NCBI RefSeq assembly: GCF_023238625.1
Contig: NZ_CP096670.1
Coordinates: 4,298,001-4,362,000, forward strand
Direction: 5' to 3'
DNA from: Agarivorans sp. TSD2052
Lineage (GTDB): Bacteria > Pseudomonadota > Gammaproteobacteria > Enterobacterales > Celerinatantimonadaceae
Length of the DNA: 64,000 nt
Both the position numbers and the translations under genes were made by a program. The notes beneath the pieces are model-generated. The model was not told the origin of the DNA, did not search any database, and saw nothing but the letters and a program-made list of their open reading frames with translations. Of this stretch, positions 1 through 9,578 are shown one piece after another; within the stretch, counting starts at the first letter, position 1, and each line of letters starts with the position of its first letter.

Positions 1-48
1 GTGATAGCTACATAGAAAAAGCTGACAAAAACTGGCCTAAAGTACTCA

Positions 49-450
49 ATGATTAAACACTATCAAAAACTGGTTAATCAGCTAAGTCCTTGGCAAATAG
101 CGTTGTTAGCGGCGCTACTTTACGGCGCTTGGGCGGCTTTTGTAAATAGTGAATATGGCAGCAATATCGCATTTAAAGCCGGCATTGTTCAGGGCAGTTA
201 TGCTTTTGGCTCTACTTGGTTAATTAGCTTTATCGCTAAATCGGTCTTGCAACACTGGGGGTATAGCCAAGCCGTTCGCTGCTTGGCTATGGCGGTCAGC
301 TGGTTAGTGATGTTGTTTATTCCGGTCACCTTACATACTTGGCAACAGACCCCTGACTTAATTGAAGCGATGTTACCCGGCCTAGCCATTGGTAGTGTGT
401 ATTTATGGACTTATTGCTTTCAATTAGAAGCCAAGCCAGCCAGCACTTAA
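49..450 (+). CDS. small integral membrane protein, unknown function
   Basis: The 133-residue protein is mostly hydrophobic, with about four predicted membrane segments (roughly residues 15-33, 50-70, 78-98 and 108-126) joined by short loops. I do not recognise the family, and no catalytic or binding motif is visible. It starts at ATG and ends nine bases before the stop of the convergent gene at 459-953, so the two share a tight tail-to-tail junction. What lies upstream is outside the window, so operon membership is unknown. Function cannot be inferred beyond an inner-membrane location. Confidence 0.65.
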   Translation: MIKHYQKLVNQLSPWQIALLAALLYGAWAAFVNSEYGSNIAFKAGIVQGSYAFGSTWLISFIAKSVLQHWGYSQAVRCLAMAVSWLVMLFIPVTLHTWQQTPDLIEAMLPGLAIGSVYLWTYCFQLEAKPAST

Positions 451-458
451 CCCATGTC

Positions 459-953
459 TTACTCGCGTTTGTTAGTTTTACTGTCTGGATGTTGTACCGT
501 TTGAAGGTAGGCATAATCTAGCTTGCCTTGCTCCTCTTTCGCCCTACGCCTTTGTCTCTGATAGAGGCGTAGGCGTTTTACTTTTTCTTCCTGAGGGTTA
601 GTCCAAGCCAGGTATAACAATCCACCGAGAGAGATCATACTCATCGCACTTAACAGGGCGGTGACCGATGACTCGGCGACACTAGTGGTTAATATCATAT
701 TCAGAATATGCACAAAGGCGATGACCGTTAATAATAAACGACCATGCAGGCTGCTATAAAGCAGAGAATAAGCGGCCAGTAAACTTAAAAACAATACCAC
801 TAGGGCGAGCTCAAAGCGTAACGGAAATATCCATATTCGATGCAGCAAGTTTTGCTCAGCAAAGCCCCCCCCTAAGGCTGTGGCGAGAAAAGCCAAGAAG
901 GCACAACAAACAAAAATATTAATGGCATATTTGAGCGACTTGATATGTGTCAT
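459..953 (-). CDS. membrane protein with basic C-terminal tail, unknown function
   Basis: The 164-residue protein has about four hydrophobic segments (near residues 8-28, 44-65, 70-90 and 98-117). A strongly basic stretch follows near residues 123-140, rich in Arg and Lys, which by the positive-inside rule should lie in the cytoplasm. I do not recognise a family. It is convergent with the small membrane gene at 49-450. The 198 bases between its start and the diguanylate cyclase gene hold nothing I can identify. Confidence 0.65.
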   Translation of the reverse strand: MTHIKSLKYAINIFVCCAFLAFLATALGGGFAEQNLLHRIWIFPLRFELALVVLFLSLLAAYSLLYSSLHGRLLLTVIAFVHILNMILTTSVAESSVTALLSAMSMISLGGLLYLAWTNPQEEKVKRLRLYQRQRRRAKEEQGKLDYAYLQTVQHPDSKTNKRE

Positions 954-1151
954 GACTCACCCTCAAACACCGTTCTCACTAAGCTTACTATAAACTATAA
1001 TGTAAATAGTACTGATAAAAATCCACTCAGATCATGCTTAAAGCAATCGCTCTTGAACAGTCTGCTTGAAGGCAATCGACAAAAAAGCAGCGACAGAGAC
1101 AATCACCGTGAGCCTCACCATTAGGGTTTAGATAAATGCTAGCAGTAAAGC

Positions 1152-2978
1152 TTAGCTGTCTACATCAAGTACTGCGCGATTACGCCCTTGATGCTTGGCT
1201 TTATACAGGCAGTTGTCCGCCAGCTCTAATAGGCTGGCAGATTCAATTACGTCTTTAGGGTCAACCAATACTCCGCCTAAGCTGATGGTGAGTACTGAGC
1301 CTACTAGAGAGCCCTTATGTTCTAACTGTAAATTAGCGACTTGCTTAACGATCCGTTCAGCCATTAGTGGTAACTCATGGGCGTCTACATTACATAACAA
1401 CAAAGCAAACTCTTCACCGCCGACTCTAGCCACGCAGTCTTCACTGCGCTTAACCACTGATACCAAGGCATGAGCGACCTGTTTTAAGGCTTCGTCACCC
1501 TGAGGGTGGCCATAATGATCGTTATAAGCTTTGAAGTAATCAATGTCAGCCATCATCACCGCGATTTTCGAACCGTGCCTCCGAGCACTCGCGATCGCCC
1601 GATTAAGCTCCCTTTTAAACGGGCGTCGATTAACCAAGCCGGTTAGTTCATCCGTTTCAGCTAACACTTGTAAGCGTTCATTCACTTGCAATAGCTCATT
1701 TTGCAAATGGGCCATGGCTGAGTCATTTTTGTCTTTAATGATGAGTCCACTGATAGCGGCAGCAAATTGACTCAACAAAATGATTTTATAATTCGGCCAA
1801 ATAGAACAACTATTTAAACTAGTACAGGTTAATAAGCCAAAGGCTTTATTACCATCGCTTAACGGAAAAGTAGCCAAGGATTTTACCCCACGGCTCTTTA
1901 GTAATTGATACTCTTTCGGGGCCTGATATTTAAGCTCGCTGAGATCACTGACCAGAGTCGGTGATAGGTCGATTAAACGATGCTTTAATTCGTCTAAGCG
2001 ACTTAAGTTGATCGGTTTAGTCGCTCTGGCGTGCCCAGCCGCACTCCAGCTCACTTTGCCAATGGCTTGCTGGCGCTCAAACTCAAATATATCGACTCGA
2101 TCCACTGCAAATAGACGACCAATAACCGCCGTGGTTTGCTGTAGCAGTGCTTTCGCATTGGTCGATTTTAAACTCAGAAAAGATAGCGATAACTCTGATA
2201 ATTGCTGACTCGCTTCATTTTGCCAATTCAATACCGCGGTACGTTGATCAATGGTTTCTTCAAGCGCTTGACGGTGTTGATGTAATTGCTGCTCGGCTTC
2301 TAACCTAGCATCAAGGCCACGCTGTAATCGCTGTTGTAATTGCTGCATTGAACTAGCCACTAAGCCAATTTCATCTTTACGTTGCAGCAATTTACTGGGG
2401 AGCTGTACCAGCTGTTGTTGTTCAGTGAAAATTTGGTCGGCTACCTCGGCCAGACGCCGTAAGTCACTCGTGACAATTCTTCCTACCAACAACAAAATAA
2501 TTAGGCTCATCAAAAAAGTTTTCAAGCCATTAGTTAACAGAATCACCAATAGTTGCTCTGCGATATCTTGCTTAACTAAAGACAAATCTAAGCCTACGCT
2601 AAGTTGTCCAAGATGCTGTAGTTGGTAAACTAAGGGGTATACATGAAACTGTTGGCTAATATCAGCCTTGCCCAACTTCATGGTGATACCATCATCGGTT
2701 TGTAGATTAACCGTTGCCACATATTGCTGCTTTGAAAAACCCAGCAAAAGGTCATCTAACAAGGCATAATCCACATCCCAAATTGCCTGCTCAATAGCCG
2801 GTTTGTTGGCTTGACTATACTTGCTCAAATTAGCTTCGGTTTGCTTCACCGCGGCATAATAGTTAAACGCCAGCTGCGCTGCTACCGATAACAAGGCAAA
2901 CAGGGTGCTGGTACCAATAATTAATACCACTAAACGTTTACCGATGGGCCCGCGCAACCTAAATGCGTTTTTTTCCAT
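1152..2978 (-). CDS. membrane-bound sensor diguanylate cyclase (HAMP-GAF-GGDEF)
   Basis: This 608-residue protein should make c-di-GMP from two GTP. Segment order: a membrane helix near 16-37, a periplasmic stretch to about 140, a second helix near 145-165, a HAMP-like linker, a Gln-rich coiled coil (about 205-250), a GAF-like domain (about 265-415) and a GGDEF domain (about 440-605). The active-site motif reads GGEEF, and an RxxD inhibitory site (RSED) lies five residues before it, so product inhibition is expected. It lies five bases after the stop of a periplasmic binding protein gene on the same strand, which suggests the two are co-transcribed and that the binding protein delivers a ligand signal to the periplasmic domain. 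The ligand is unknown. Confidence 0.9.
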   Translation of the reverse strand: MEKNAFRLRGPIGKRLVVLIIGTSTLFALLSVAAQLAFNYYAAVKQTEANLSKYSQANKPAIEQAIWDVDYALLDDLLLGFSKQQYVATVNLQTDDGITMKLGKADISQQFHVYPLVYQLQHLGQLSVGLDLSLVKQDIAEQLLVILLTNGLKTFLMSLIILLLVGRIVTSDLRRLAEVADQIFTEQQQLVQLPSKLLQRKDEIGLVASSMQQLQQRLQRGLDARLEAEQQLHQHRQALEETIDQRTAVLNWQNEASQQLSELSLSFLSLKSTNAKALLQQTTAVIGRLFAVDRVDIFEFERQQAIGKVSWSAAGHARATKPINLSRLDELKHRLIDLSPTLVSDLSELKYQAPKEYQLLKSRGVKSLATFPLSDGNKAFGLLTCTSLNSCSIWPNYKIILLSQFAAAISGLIIKDKNDSAMAHLQNELLQVNERLQVLAETDELTGLVNRRPFKRELNRAIASARRHGSKIAVMMADIDYFKAYNDHYGHPQGDEALKQVAHALVSVVKRSEDCVARVGGEEFALLLCNVDAHELPLMAERIVKQVANLQLEHKGSLVGSVLTISLGGVLVDPKDVIESASLLELADNCLYKAKHQGRNRAVLDVDS

Positions 2979-2983
2979 AGAGG

Positions 2984-4015
2984 TTATCGCACTACCTGAT
3001 GGTCAGAACCAAGTTGATGACTTTGCAACAAGCTTTCAAAAGGGATATTACTCCAGTCCTTGGATTTTAGCTGCTGATAGAACGGCGTATTCACTTGTAA
3101 TAATTGGAACATCGGGGCATTAATTTTACTTGGGAGTGAGCGCCCCGCAGCATGATGATAGATCAGCGAAAGCCCCCACCCTGCAGCAATAAAATGTCCG
3201 CCACCCAAAGCACTGATATCGCCTTTCTCAAGCAAGCTAAGCGCTTGCTCTGAGGTATTCACTGTCCCAACATAAATGTCTTTTCCTGGTTCGAGTCCAG
3301 CCTCTTGAATCGCCGCTAAACTGCCAAATGCCATATGATCGTTAGCCGTCCACAGATATTTGAGCTGAGGATAACGCTTTAACAATACACGCGTTTGTTG
3401 ATAGCTACGCAACTCTTCCCATTGCCCATAAACGATTTGTTTTACTTGAAGGTTAGCCTGTTGCTGGAAGAACCCCACAGCGCCAGCTTCTCGCTCTATT
3501 GATGCAGGGGTCGCTTTATCACCTGAAATCAATACTACTTGCCCAGGCTGGGCTCCTGCTTTGTTATACATTTCTTTGGCAGTTTGTTGGCCTATCCAAT
3601 AATTATTGGGTACTAAGCAACTCAACAAGTATTTCTGCCAATGCGGGTTTTGGCTACGTAATTGTTGCTGCTGTAAATCAAGATCATTTAGCAGTACCAC
3701 CACATACACCGGCAAGCCCTCTAACAAAGTGAGCATTCGTGGTAAGGCATTTTTCTCATTTACTAGCATGACATAATCAGGCAAACGCTGTTGGTTGATC
3801 ATTTCCTCTAAGTGCTTAATCATTGAGTAATGATTACGTTGTGAGTGAAACGTGCGTAGCCGAATGCCTAAACGTTTAGCCGCTGCTTCAGCATAGAGAT
3901 CCACATCAGACCAAAAGCTCTCATCAGCTTTACCGGGATTTAAAAACACCACTGAAGGCTGTGCCCAAGCTAGCGACCAGCCAAAAAACATCAAGCTCAG
4001 TAATATTCTTCTCAA
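2984..4015 (-). CDS. periplasmic sugar-binding-like protein (LacI/RbsB-type fold), likely sensor partner
   Basis: The 343-residue protein begins with a typical signal peptide (cleavage after about residue 18, at AWA-QP). The mature part resembles the type I periplasmic binding proteins of sugar ABC importers and the LuxP group: an early VVFLNPGKADESFW segment, a central VVLISGDKATPASIERE strand-loop, and WTANDHMAFG, which matches the hinge-side motif of this fold. No ABC permease or ATPase gene is nearby; the next gene, five bases downstream, is a membrane diguanylate cyclase. I infer it presents a ligand to that sensor rather than feeding a transporter. The start is TTG at 4015, with a weak GGTG upstream. 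Confidence 0.8.
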   Translation of the reverse strand: MRRILLSLMFFGWSLAWAQPSVVFLNPGKADESFWSDVDLYAEAAAKRLGIRLRTFHSQRNHYSMIKHLEEMINQQRLPDYVMLVNEKNALPRMLTLLEGLPVYVVVLLNDLDLQQQQLRSQNPHWQKYLLSCLVPNNYWIGQQTAKEMYNKAGAQPGQVVLISGDKATPASIEREAGAVGFFQQQANLQVKQIVYGQWEELRSYQQTRVLLKRYPQLKYLWTANDHMAFGSLAAIQEAGLEPGKDIYVGTVNTSEQALSLLEKGDISALGGGHFIAAGWGLSLIYHHAAGRSLPSKINAPMFQLLQVNTPFYQQLKSKDWSNIPFESLLQSHQLGSDHQVVR

Positions 4016-4123
4016 GGTCTATTCACCCATAGGTATAAGTAATTGCTTATATAAAACTATAAACCACCCTACAAATTTAGCCTGTTTAGTTACACCAACA
4101 GGCCAATGAACGTCAATTAATCA

Positions 4124-4149
4124 TAAAAAAAGCGCCAATTGGCGCTTAT
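4124..4149 (-). terminator. intrinsic terminator after the MFS gene
   Basis: A perfect stem AGCGCCAATTGGCGCT lies at about 4131-4147. Read on the minus strand it is followed by a run of seven T (4125-4131 on the plus strand). It sits about 90 bases beyond the stop of the minus-strand MFS gene and would end that transcript. Confidence 0.75.
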
Positions 4150-4236
4150 TCGGGAAATAGCATTACAAATTCAAGCGATGATGGCTGGCTGCACGCCGCA
4201 AAAAACTGTCTATACCACAGTGTCAAGGTGCTCTAA

Positions 4237-5409
4237 TTAAGCCAGTTTCTCATTTAACTTTGGGTTAACTAGAGATAGCGCCATCAATAGAAATGGCAGT
4301 GCCATCAGGGCGGCTAATTGCTCGCTTATGGTTAAGCCGCTCACCCCAAAAGCCCCCACTAAACAGGCTGAACCGGTCATTTGCACAAACCCCAGCAATG
4401 CCGATGCGGTCCCAGCTTTATCACCGAAAGGGGATAATGCGCTGCCAGTGCCAACCGCAATGAGAAAGCAGAAGCCAATGCTAGAGACAAATACCGGCGC
4501 CATAAAGGCCAGTGGATGCAATATCTCTTGTGCCAAGATTAAGGCCACCGCCGATGCCCCCATTAAGCAAGCCCCTAACCACAAACCAACTGTTTGTCCC
4601 AAGCATTTAATCGCTTGAGGGGCTAAAAATGCGGCAATAATATTAATCAAGGCATTGGCGCCAAACCACAAGGCATAATCGCCACTGGACAGTTGCATAT
4701 CCACCATTAGCCGGCCAGGAGATTGCGAAACATAGGCAATGATCATGGCCATGCCTAACATCACTAATAGTGAATAGAAGCGAAAACTACTCACCTTCAA
4801 AACGCTACCGTAGCGGCTCAAAGAGTATAAACGCCCACTAAACTGACTATCTTGAGGTTTGGTTTCTTTTAGCATCACCAGCATGGCCAATAACACCACC
4901 ACTGCAAAACCAACCATAAACCAAAAGTTAGCCGACCAAGACCACCAGTGGGTCAATACGCCTCCTAGCAGCGGAGCTAAGGCAGGCACGATGCATATCA
5001 CCCCATTAAGGTAACTAAAGATGCTTTTAGAGCGTTCAGTGCCAAAGTGATCACGCACCCCAGCAAAAGCTGCAACTGACAAACAACTGGCAGCAATACC
5101 TTGGCCTAAGCGCGCTAACATCAATACCTCATAGCTAGCAGCCAGCGCCGCTATGGCCGAGGTCACAACATAAATCACCGCCCCCAACAAGGCTACAGGT
5201 CGGCGCCCGTATAGGTCAGCCAGCGGCCCAACAAGTAGCTGGCCAATACCAAACGCAAATAAAAACACCGGAATAGTTTGAGTTATCCATGCGACAGGCA
5301 CTTGAAAAGACGCCGCCATTTGCGGAATAGCGGGTAAAAAGATATCGATAGCTAGGGGCGAAAACAGCACCATCAACATAAACAAGGGTAAAGGATTAGA
5401 CAAACGCAT
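4237..5409 (-). CDS. MFS multidrug exporter, Bcr/CflA family
   Basis: The 390-residue protein shows the twelve-helix layout of the DHA1 drug:proton antiporters. The Bcr/CflA hallmarks are visible: an N-terminal PLAIDIFLPAIPQMA segment in helix 1, and the loop 2-3 motif GQLLVGPLADLYGRRP (family A motif, residues about 56-71). Helix 5 carries a motif-C-like PALAPLLGG. It should export small lipophilic compounds from the cytoplasm; the substrate cannot be read from sequence. The ATG start has a good AGGAG upstream. It diverges from a LysR-type regulator across 94 bases, the usual arrangement for local control. Confidence 0.88.
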   Translation of the reverse strand: MRLSNPLPLFMLMVLFSPLAIDIFLPAIPQMAASFQVPVAWITQTIPVFLFAFGIGQLLVGPLADLYGRRPVALLGAVIYVVTSAIAALAASYEVLMLARLGQGIAASCLSVAAFAGVRDHFGTERSKSIFSYLNGVICIVPALAPLLGGVLTHWWSWSANFWFMVGFAVVVLLAMLVMLKETKPQDSQFSGRLYSLSRYGSVLKVSSFRFYSLLVMLGMAMIIAYVSQSPGRLMVDMQLSSGDYALWFGANALINIIAAFLAPQAIKCLGQTVGLWLGACLMGASAVALILAQEILHPLAFMAPVFVSSIGFCFLIAVGTGSALSPFGDKAGTASALLGFVQMTGSACLVGAFGVSGLTISEQLAALMALPFLLMALSLVNPKLNEKLA

Positions 5410-5503
5410 TCACAACTCCTAAATCTGGGCGCGTATTGTAAAACCGCTATATTATGAATGGTAATGATGATTTGGATTCAGCCTAAGTCCCAATAGGAAT
5501 ATT

Positions 5504-6439
5504 ATGTCTCAGCAATATGACTTAAATTTACTGCCGGTTTTACTCACCTTGCTCGAAGAGCAAAGTGTCTCTCGTGCTGCTGATAAACTATTCCTAAGCC
5601 AATCAGCCGTTAGCAAACAGTTGGCTAAGCTTCGCCTACAACTTAATGACCCGCTATTTGTGAGGCATGCAGGGGGGTTAAGCCCAACACCACGAGTGCG
5701 TAACTTAGAGCCTAAACTCCGGCAATGGTTACAAAACGCCAATCAAATCATTGAAGCTGAGGGCTTTGACCCCAATACCAGCCAGCGTAACTTTAACTGC
5801 TGTTTAAATGAAACCAGCTTTGCCACCTTGTTACCGCGTTTTTTTGGCAAACTGATGCAACAAGCACCAGGCCTTAAATTAGATACCCATCGTTTAGATA
5901 ATAAAAGCATTGAAGGCCTAATAAAGGGAACATTCGATTTAGCCATTTTAGCGCGTGACAATGACCAGCGTGCGCCTCGAGAGTATCAAAGTAAACAAGT
6001 ACCTAGCCAGCTACAGACCATTGAATTGTACAAAGAAGATCACGTTTGTTTAGTCAGGAACAACCACCCAGCCTTACAGCAACCATGGGACTTATCCGCT
6101 TATTTAGAGCAAGCCCATGTCAATTGTGAATGCGAGGTTGGCCCGCATTGGTTATTACATAAAGTGTTAGCCGAGCAAGGGCTACATATAGAAAACAGCA
6201 GCTTAACCGCAGACTTTTTTGCCGCAGCCCTACTCTGTCAATCAAGCGACTTAGTGTTCACCTGTACCCGCAGTTTTGCCAATGTAGTGAGCGGCACTCA
6301 TCAGCTGGAGATCCTGCCCTTACCGGTAAAAATGGAGCCCTTTAGTTACTTATTGGCATGGCCTCAGCACCTAGAACAAGACCATGCTCACCGCTGGTTG
6401 CGCCAGCTCATTATTGAACATTGCCAGCAAACCACTTAA
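5504..6439 (+). CDS. LysR family transcriptional regulator
   Basis: The 311-residue protein has the LysR winged helix-turn-helix at the N-terminus (residues about 5-65; SVSRAADKLFLSQSAVSKQL) and a periplasmic-binding-like effector domain behind it. It diverges from the MFS exporter gene and probably regulates it from the 94-base shared spacer; this is inference from position. An AGGA lies six bases before the ATG. Its stop overlaps the stop of the convergent antiporter gene by four bases. The inducer is unknown. Confidence 0.9.
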   Translation: MSQQYDLNLLPVLLTLLEEQSVSRAADKLFLSQSAVSKQLAKLRLQLNDPLFVRHAGGLSPTPRVRNLEPKLRQWLQNANQIIEAEGFDPNTSQRNFNCCLNETSFATLLPRFFGKLMQQAPGLKLDTHRLDNKSIEGLIKGTFDLAILARDNDQRAPREYQSKQVPSQLQTIELYKEDHVCLVRNNHPALQQPWDLSAYLEQAHVNCECEVGPHWLLHKVLAEQGLHIENSSLTADFFAAALLCQSSDLVFTCTRSFANVVSGTHQLEILPLPVKMEPFSYLLAWPQHLEQDHAHRWLRQLIIEHCQQTT

Positions 6440-7632
6440 GTACTTTCATCTTGATTTAGTTTAAGTTTTTTAGCTAAGGGCTCGATAGCAGCGCCTTGTA
6501 TCAACACCGAATACAGCACCACAAAAAACACCATATGCAACATCTCTAAAGAGCCTTCTACTCCAGCGGCGGCGGGGATCAAAGCAAACACGATAGGTGT
6601 TGCCCCCTTCAAACCGATAGAGGAGATAAATAGGCGTTTTTTCCAAGACGCTTGGCGAAACGGCAAATAACACAACTGCACAGCCAATGGCCTAGCGACT
6701 AACATCAATAATGCGCTGGGTATCAAGGCTAGCCAAACCACTTCGAGTAGTTGTTGAGGGAAAATTTGCAGCCCCAAAATAATAAACATCACCGATTGAG
6801 CTAACCATGAAATGCTATTAAAGAAGTGCTTATTAACTTCTTTACCGCGTTTAAGCCCATTGCCAATCACCACGCCCGCTACGTATGAAGCGATTAGAAT
6901 ATTTCCCCCAGCAAATTCACTGCCATAGGTGGCTAATATGAAGCACGCCAACACAAACACTGGAATCAAACCATACTCTTGCAAACTGATGCGCCGCAGG
7001 GCCAGCACACATAATTTGCCCATAACATAACCAATACCAACGCCCGCTAGTACCTGTATGCCTAAGGTTTGGCTTATTTGCATCACCGAAACACCGCTAT
7101 CGGGAGCTAACGACAAGCCAGTTAGTATGACGACCATAATTAAAGCGACCGGGTCATTGGTAGCCGATTCAAATTCTAAAACGGTGTCGGTGCTTTCTTT
7201 TAGTTTTAGTTTTTTAGATTCAAGAATAGAGAATACCGCTGCGGCATCGGTTGACGAAATCACTGCCGCAAATAACAAACAATAGATAAAGTCATAATCA
7301 AATAAAACATAGAAGATCACGGCAAAAATCAGTGAAGTGAATACCACGCCAAAAGAAGACAACACTCCGCCCTCTTTATAGGCCACTTTAATGCTACTAA
7401 TCGGCGTATTAATGCCTCCGACAAAAACAATAATGTTTAAAGCGAAAGAACCCACCAGAGAAGAGACCTGCAAATTGTCATACACAAAATTGAACTCGCC
7501 ATTACCCACCGTAAGGCCCACGCCCATAAAAATCAGTAACGAAGGGATGCCCAGGGTACGTGAAGGGTGATGTAATAAAATGCCGACGGCAATAAGCCCC
7601 GCAAGGCCAAGTAATATCAATTGATAGGGCAT
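6436..7632 (-). CDS. CPA1-type Na+ or K+/H+ antiporter, membrane domain only
   Basis: The 398-residue protein is made almost entirely of membrane helices. It carries motifs of the NhaP/CvrA antiporters: GIPSLLIFMGVGLTVG near the N-terminus, the conserved SSTDAAAVFSILE (ion-binding Asp, about residue 128), and FESATNDPVALIM (the ND pair, about residue 160). Well-studied NhaP2/CvrA proteins are near 570 residues, with cytoplasmic TrkA-C domains; this one stops after the membrane part, so it lacks that regulatory tail. A GGAG lies six bases before the ATG. The gene is convergent with the LysR gene, overlapping by four bases. Ion specificity cannot be decided from sequence. Confidence 0.85.
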   Translation of the reverse strand: MPYQLILLGLAGLIAVGILLHHPSRTLGIPSLLIFMGVGLTVGNGEFNFVYDNLQVSSLVGSFALNIIVFVGGINTPISSIKVAYKEGGVLSSFGVVFTSLIFAVIFYVLFDYDFIYCLLFAAVISSTDAAAVFSILESKKLKLKESTDTVLEFESATNDPVALIMVVILTGLSLAPDSGVSVMQISQTLGIQVLAGVGIGYVMGKLCVLALRRISLQEYGLIPVFVLACFILATYGSEFAGGNILIASYVAGVVIGNGLKRGKEVNKHFFNSISWLAQSVMFIILGLQIFPQQLLEVVWLALIPSALLMLVARPLAVQLCYLPFRQASWKKRLFISSIGLKGATPIVFALIPAAAGVEGSLEMLHMVFFVVLYSVLIQGAAIEPLAKKLKLNQDEST

Positions 7633-7771
7633 AGCAACTCCAAAAGATGTTTAAGCCATAATAGCATAGCTAAGATGTTGAATTTTGGTCCTTAAGCAAT
7701 TTAAGTTTAAGCGTATTTGTTACTCCCCGGCGTTAACTGTTAGCCCGTTCTTTAGCGCTCTGTTAAAACAT

Positions 7772-7886
7772 CACCTAAATACACACCTACCGGCTTGGCT
7801 TACTACACCCGCCAGATCCGTAACACTGATAGGTTTATTCCTCACTCGTTGAGCGACACCACAAGATTTGGGTTTAGGTGCTTTTT
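7772..7886 (+). other. possible structured RNA in the long gap before a chemotaxis receptor gene
   Basis: The 441-base gap 7633-8073 holds no gene. Within it, CACCTAAA (7772-7779) can pair with TTTAGGTG (7873-7880), enclosing two smaller possible helices (ACCTA/TAGGT at 7785/7830 and CTCA/TGAG at 7841/7850). The closing helix is followed by five T. This could be a branched RNA ending in a terminator-like stem, but the helices are short and I match no known riboswitch. Confidence 0.25.
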
Positions 7887-8073
7887 CGGCCAATAATAAA
7901 GGCTAGAATCGCCACGCAATTTTAGCCACTTATGGTAAATATTCACTGGCTCACCATGTTTTTCTCTTCTGCACAAAAAAAATTGCTGAACCACCGACAA
8001 TACACGATAAAAGTTAAGCACTTAAGGACAAAGTATGCGATGTTAGACGGATACGCATTCACGGAGGATCAGA

Positions 8074-9324
8074 ATGGCGCAGTTGTCGTTTAAACTAAAA
8101 TTGTTAATCAGTATCACGCTACTATTTATTTGCTTGTTAAGCAGCATGTTAATCTTTGGAGGTGCTTCGCTAAGTGCCGAGCAAGCCGCCGCAGCTAGCC
8201 AGCTAGATGCCCGTCAACTTCAAGACTTATTCGCCCAAACAACCGCAGATGCACATAGTACTATGCTATTGATCGCGGTGATTGGTGGAGCCATAGCGCT
8301 TTTCATTATTTCACGCATTGTACAAAGCTTTTTAGACCCATTAGCGGAAGTGACTCGCCGCATTGGTTACCTAGCAGGTAATGATGGAGACTTGACACTC
8401 AAGCTCGATATTCAAGGTCATCAAGAGCTGGTCAACATGTCCGGTGAGTTTAATGCCTTTACCGAAAAGCTACGCTTAATGGTTAACGAGCTGCAAAAAC
8501 AATCTGACCACCTCACTCAAGGCTCACTCACCCTAGCCAAGAATGCAGAATCAGCTGGAGAAGCTAGTCGCTTACAACATAGCGAAACCGACAATGTTGC
8601 CACTGCAGTAAACCAAATGTCTTCGACAGCCAGTAATGTTGCTGAGTTAGCCAACGGTACCGCCAGCAATGCGCAACAAGCAGAGCAGCAACTAAGCCAA
8701 ACTCAACAAGAGTTTCAAAGCTCGGTAGAGCAGATCCGCAATGTATCTGGCAGTATGGAAGGCATTAGTGAGCGCATCACTAAGGTCGCAGGGCGTAGCC
8801 AAGATATTAACAGCATCTTAGAAACTATTCGTGGTATTGCCGAGCAAACTAACTTACTGGCTCTCAACGCAGCCATTGAAGCCGCAAGGGCTGGTGAGCA
8901 AGGAAGAGGTTTTGCGGTGGTGGCCGATGAAGTGAGAAACTTAGCAGGCAGAACCCAAAGCTCTACCGAAGAAATTAATCAACTGATTCAAGCACTACAA
9001 AGTGATGTAAATGCCACCGTTGATTTAATTGCTACGAGCCGCGAGCAAGTTAACAGCACAGCCAAAGACACTGAAGCCAGCTATGAACAGTTGCATACCG
9101 TTGTGGCCAGCATCGCGGCCATCAATGACAATGCCGCTCAAGTGGCTACTGCTGCTGAAGAGCAAAGCCATGTCAGCGCTGATATTAATCGCAACATTAC
9201 CGGTATTGGCGAAGCGGCTGGAGTGCAAAACTCTCTGGCACACGACATCGAAACCCTTAGTGGCGAATTATCACAAGTGGCTAACCTACTTAACCAACAG
9301 CTTTCAACATTAAAAGCAGAATAA
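8074..9324 (+). CDS. methyl-accepting chemotaxis protein with minimal periplasmic region
   Basis: The 416-residue protein has two membrane helices (about 9-28 and 62-83) separated by only about 35 residues, so it has no room for a normal ligand-binding domain. A HAMP segment follows (about 84-140), then the cytoplasmic signalling hairpin, whose tip [20 protein letters not shown] and [13 protein letters not shown] match the MCP family. Methylation helices flank the tip. It should signal through CheA/CheW to the flagellar motor, perhaps sensing membrane or redox state, or through a partner protein. A strong GGAGG seven bases before ATG fixes the start. Confidence 0.9.
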   Translation: MAQLSFKLKLLISITLLFICLLSSMLIFGGASLSAEQAAAASQLDARQLQDLFAQTTADAHSTMLLIAVIGGAIALFIISRIVQSFLDPLAEVTRRIGYLAGNDGDLTLKLDIQGHQELVNMSGEFNAFTEKLRLMVNELQKQSDHLTQGSLTLAKNAESAGEASRLQHSETDNVATAVNQMSSTASNVAELANGTASNAQQAEQQLSQTQQEFQSSVEQIRNVSGSMEGISERITKVAGRSQDINSILETIRGIAEQTNLLALNAAIEAARAGEQGRGFAVVADEVRNLAGRTQSSTEEINQLIQALQSDVNATVDLIATSREQVNSTAKDTEASYEQLHTVVASIAAINDNAAQVATAAEEQSHVSADINRNITGIGEAAGVQNSLAHDIETLSGELSQVANLLNQQLSTLKAE

Positions 9325-9335
9325 GTCCCTCGACG

Positions 9336-9366
9336 TCGCTAAAGGCTAGTTATTAGCCTTTAGCGA
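9336..9366 (+). terminator. strong hairpin after the chemotaxis receptor gene
   Basis: A perfect 13-base stem, TCGCTAAAGGCTA (9336-9348) with its complement (9354-9366), has a five-base loop and sits 11 bases after the stop codon. There is no T-run, so it may protect the mRNA 3' end or act as a weak terminator. Confidence 0.5.
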
Positions 9367-9578
9367 TAGCACCATCGCTTGCTATACCTATTGATTCTTG
9401 GCTTAAGCTAGCCGCTGAATCGCCAGCAATCCCTCCTTTGTGAATCTAAAGCAGTACTTCCTCCTGCCATGCGTGAGCTAGCGTTTTGCTGTTGCGCACA
9501 CATTTTGTGTAGGGGCTGGTCTATCCTTAAGGTGAACACGTCTAAAGAAGACGTTAATCTCGAGATTGGAGGTGCATT

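Noticed and set aside
7741-7886. c-di-GMP riboswitch or attC site before the chemotaxis gene
   Set aside because: The conserved GEMM core and the integron core sites are not present; only loose resemblance.
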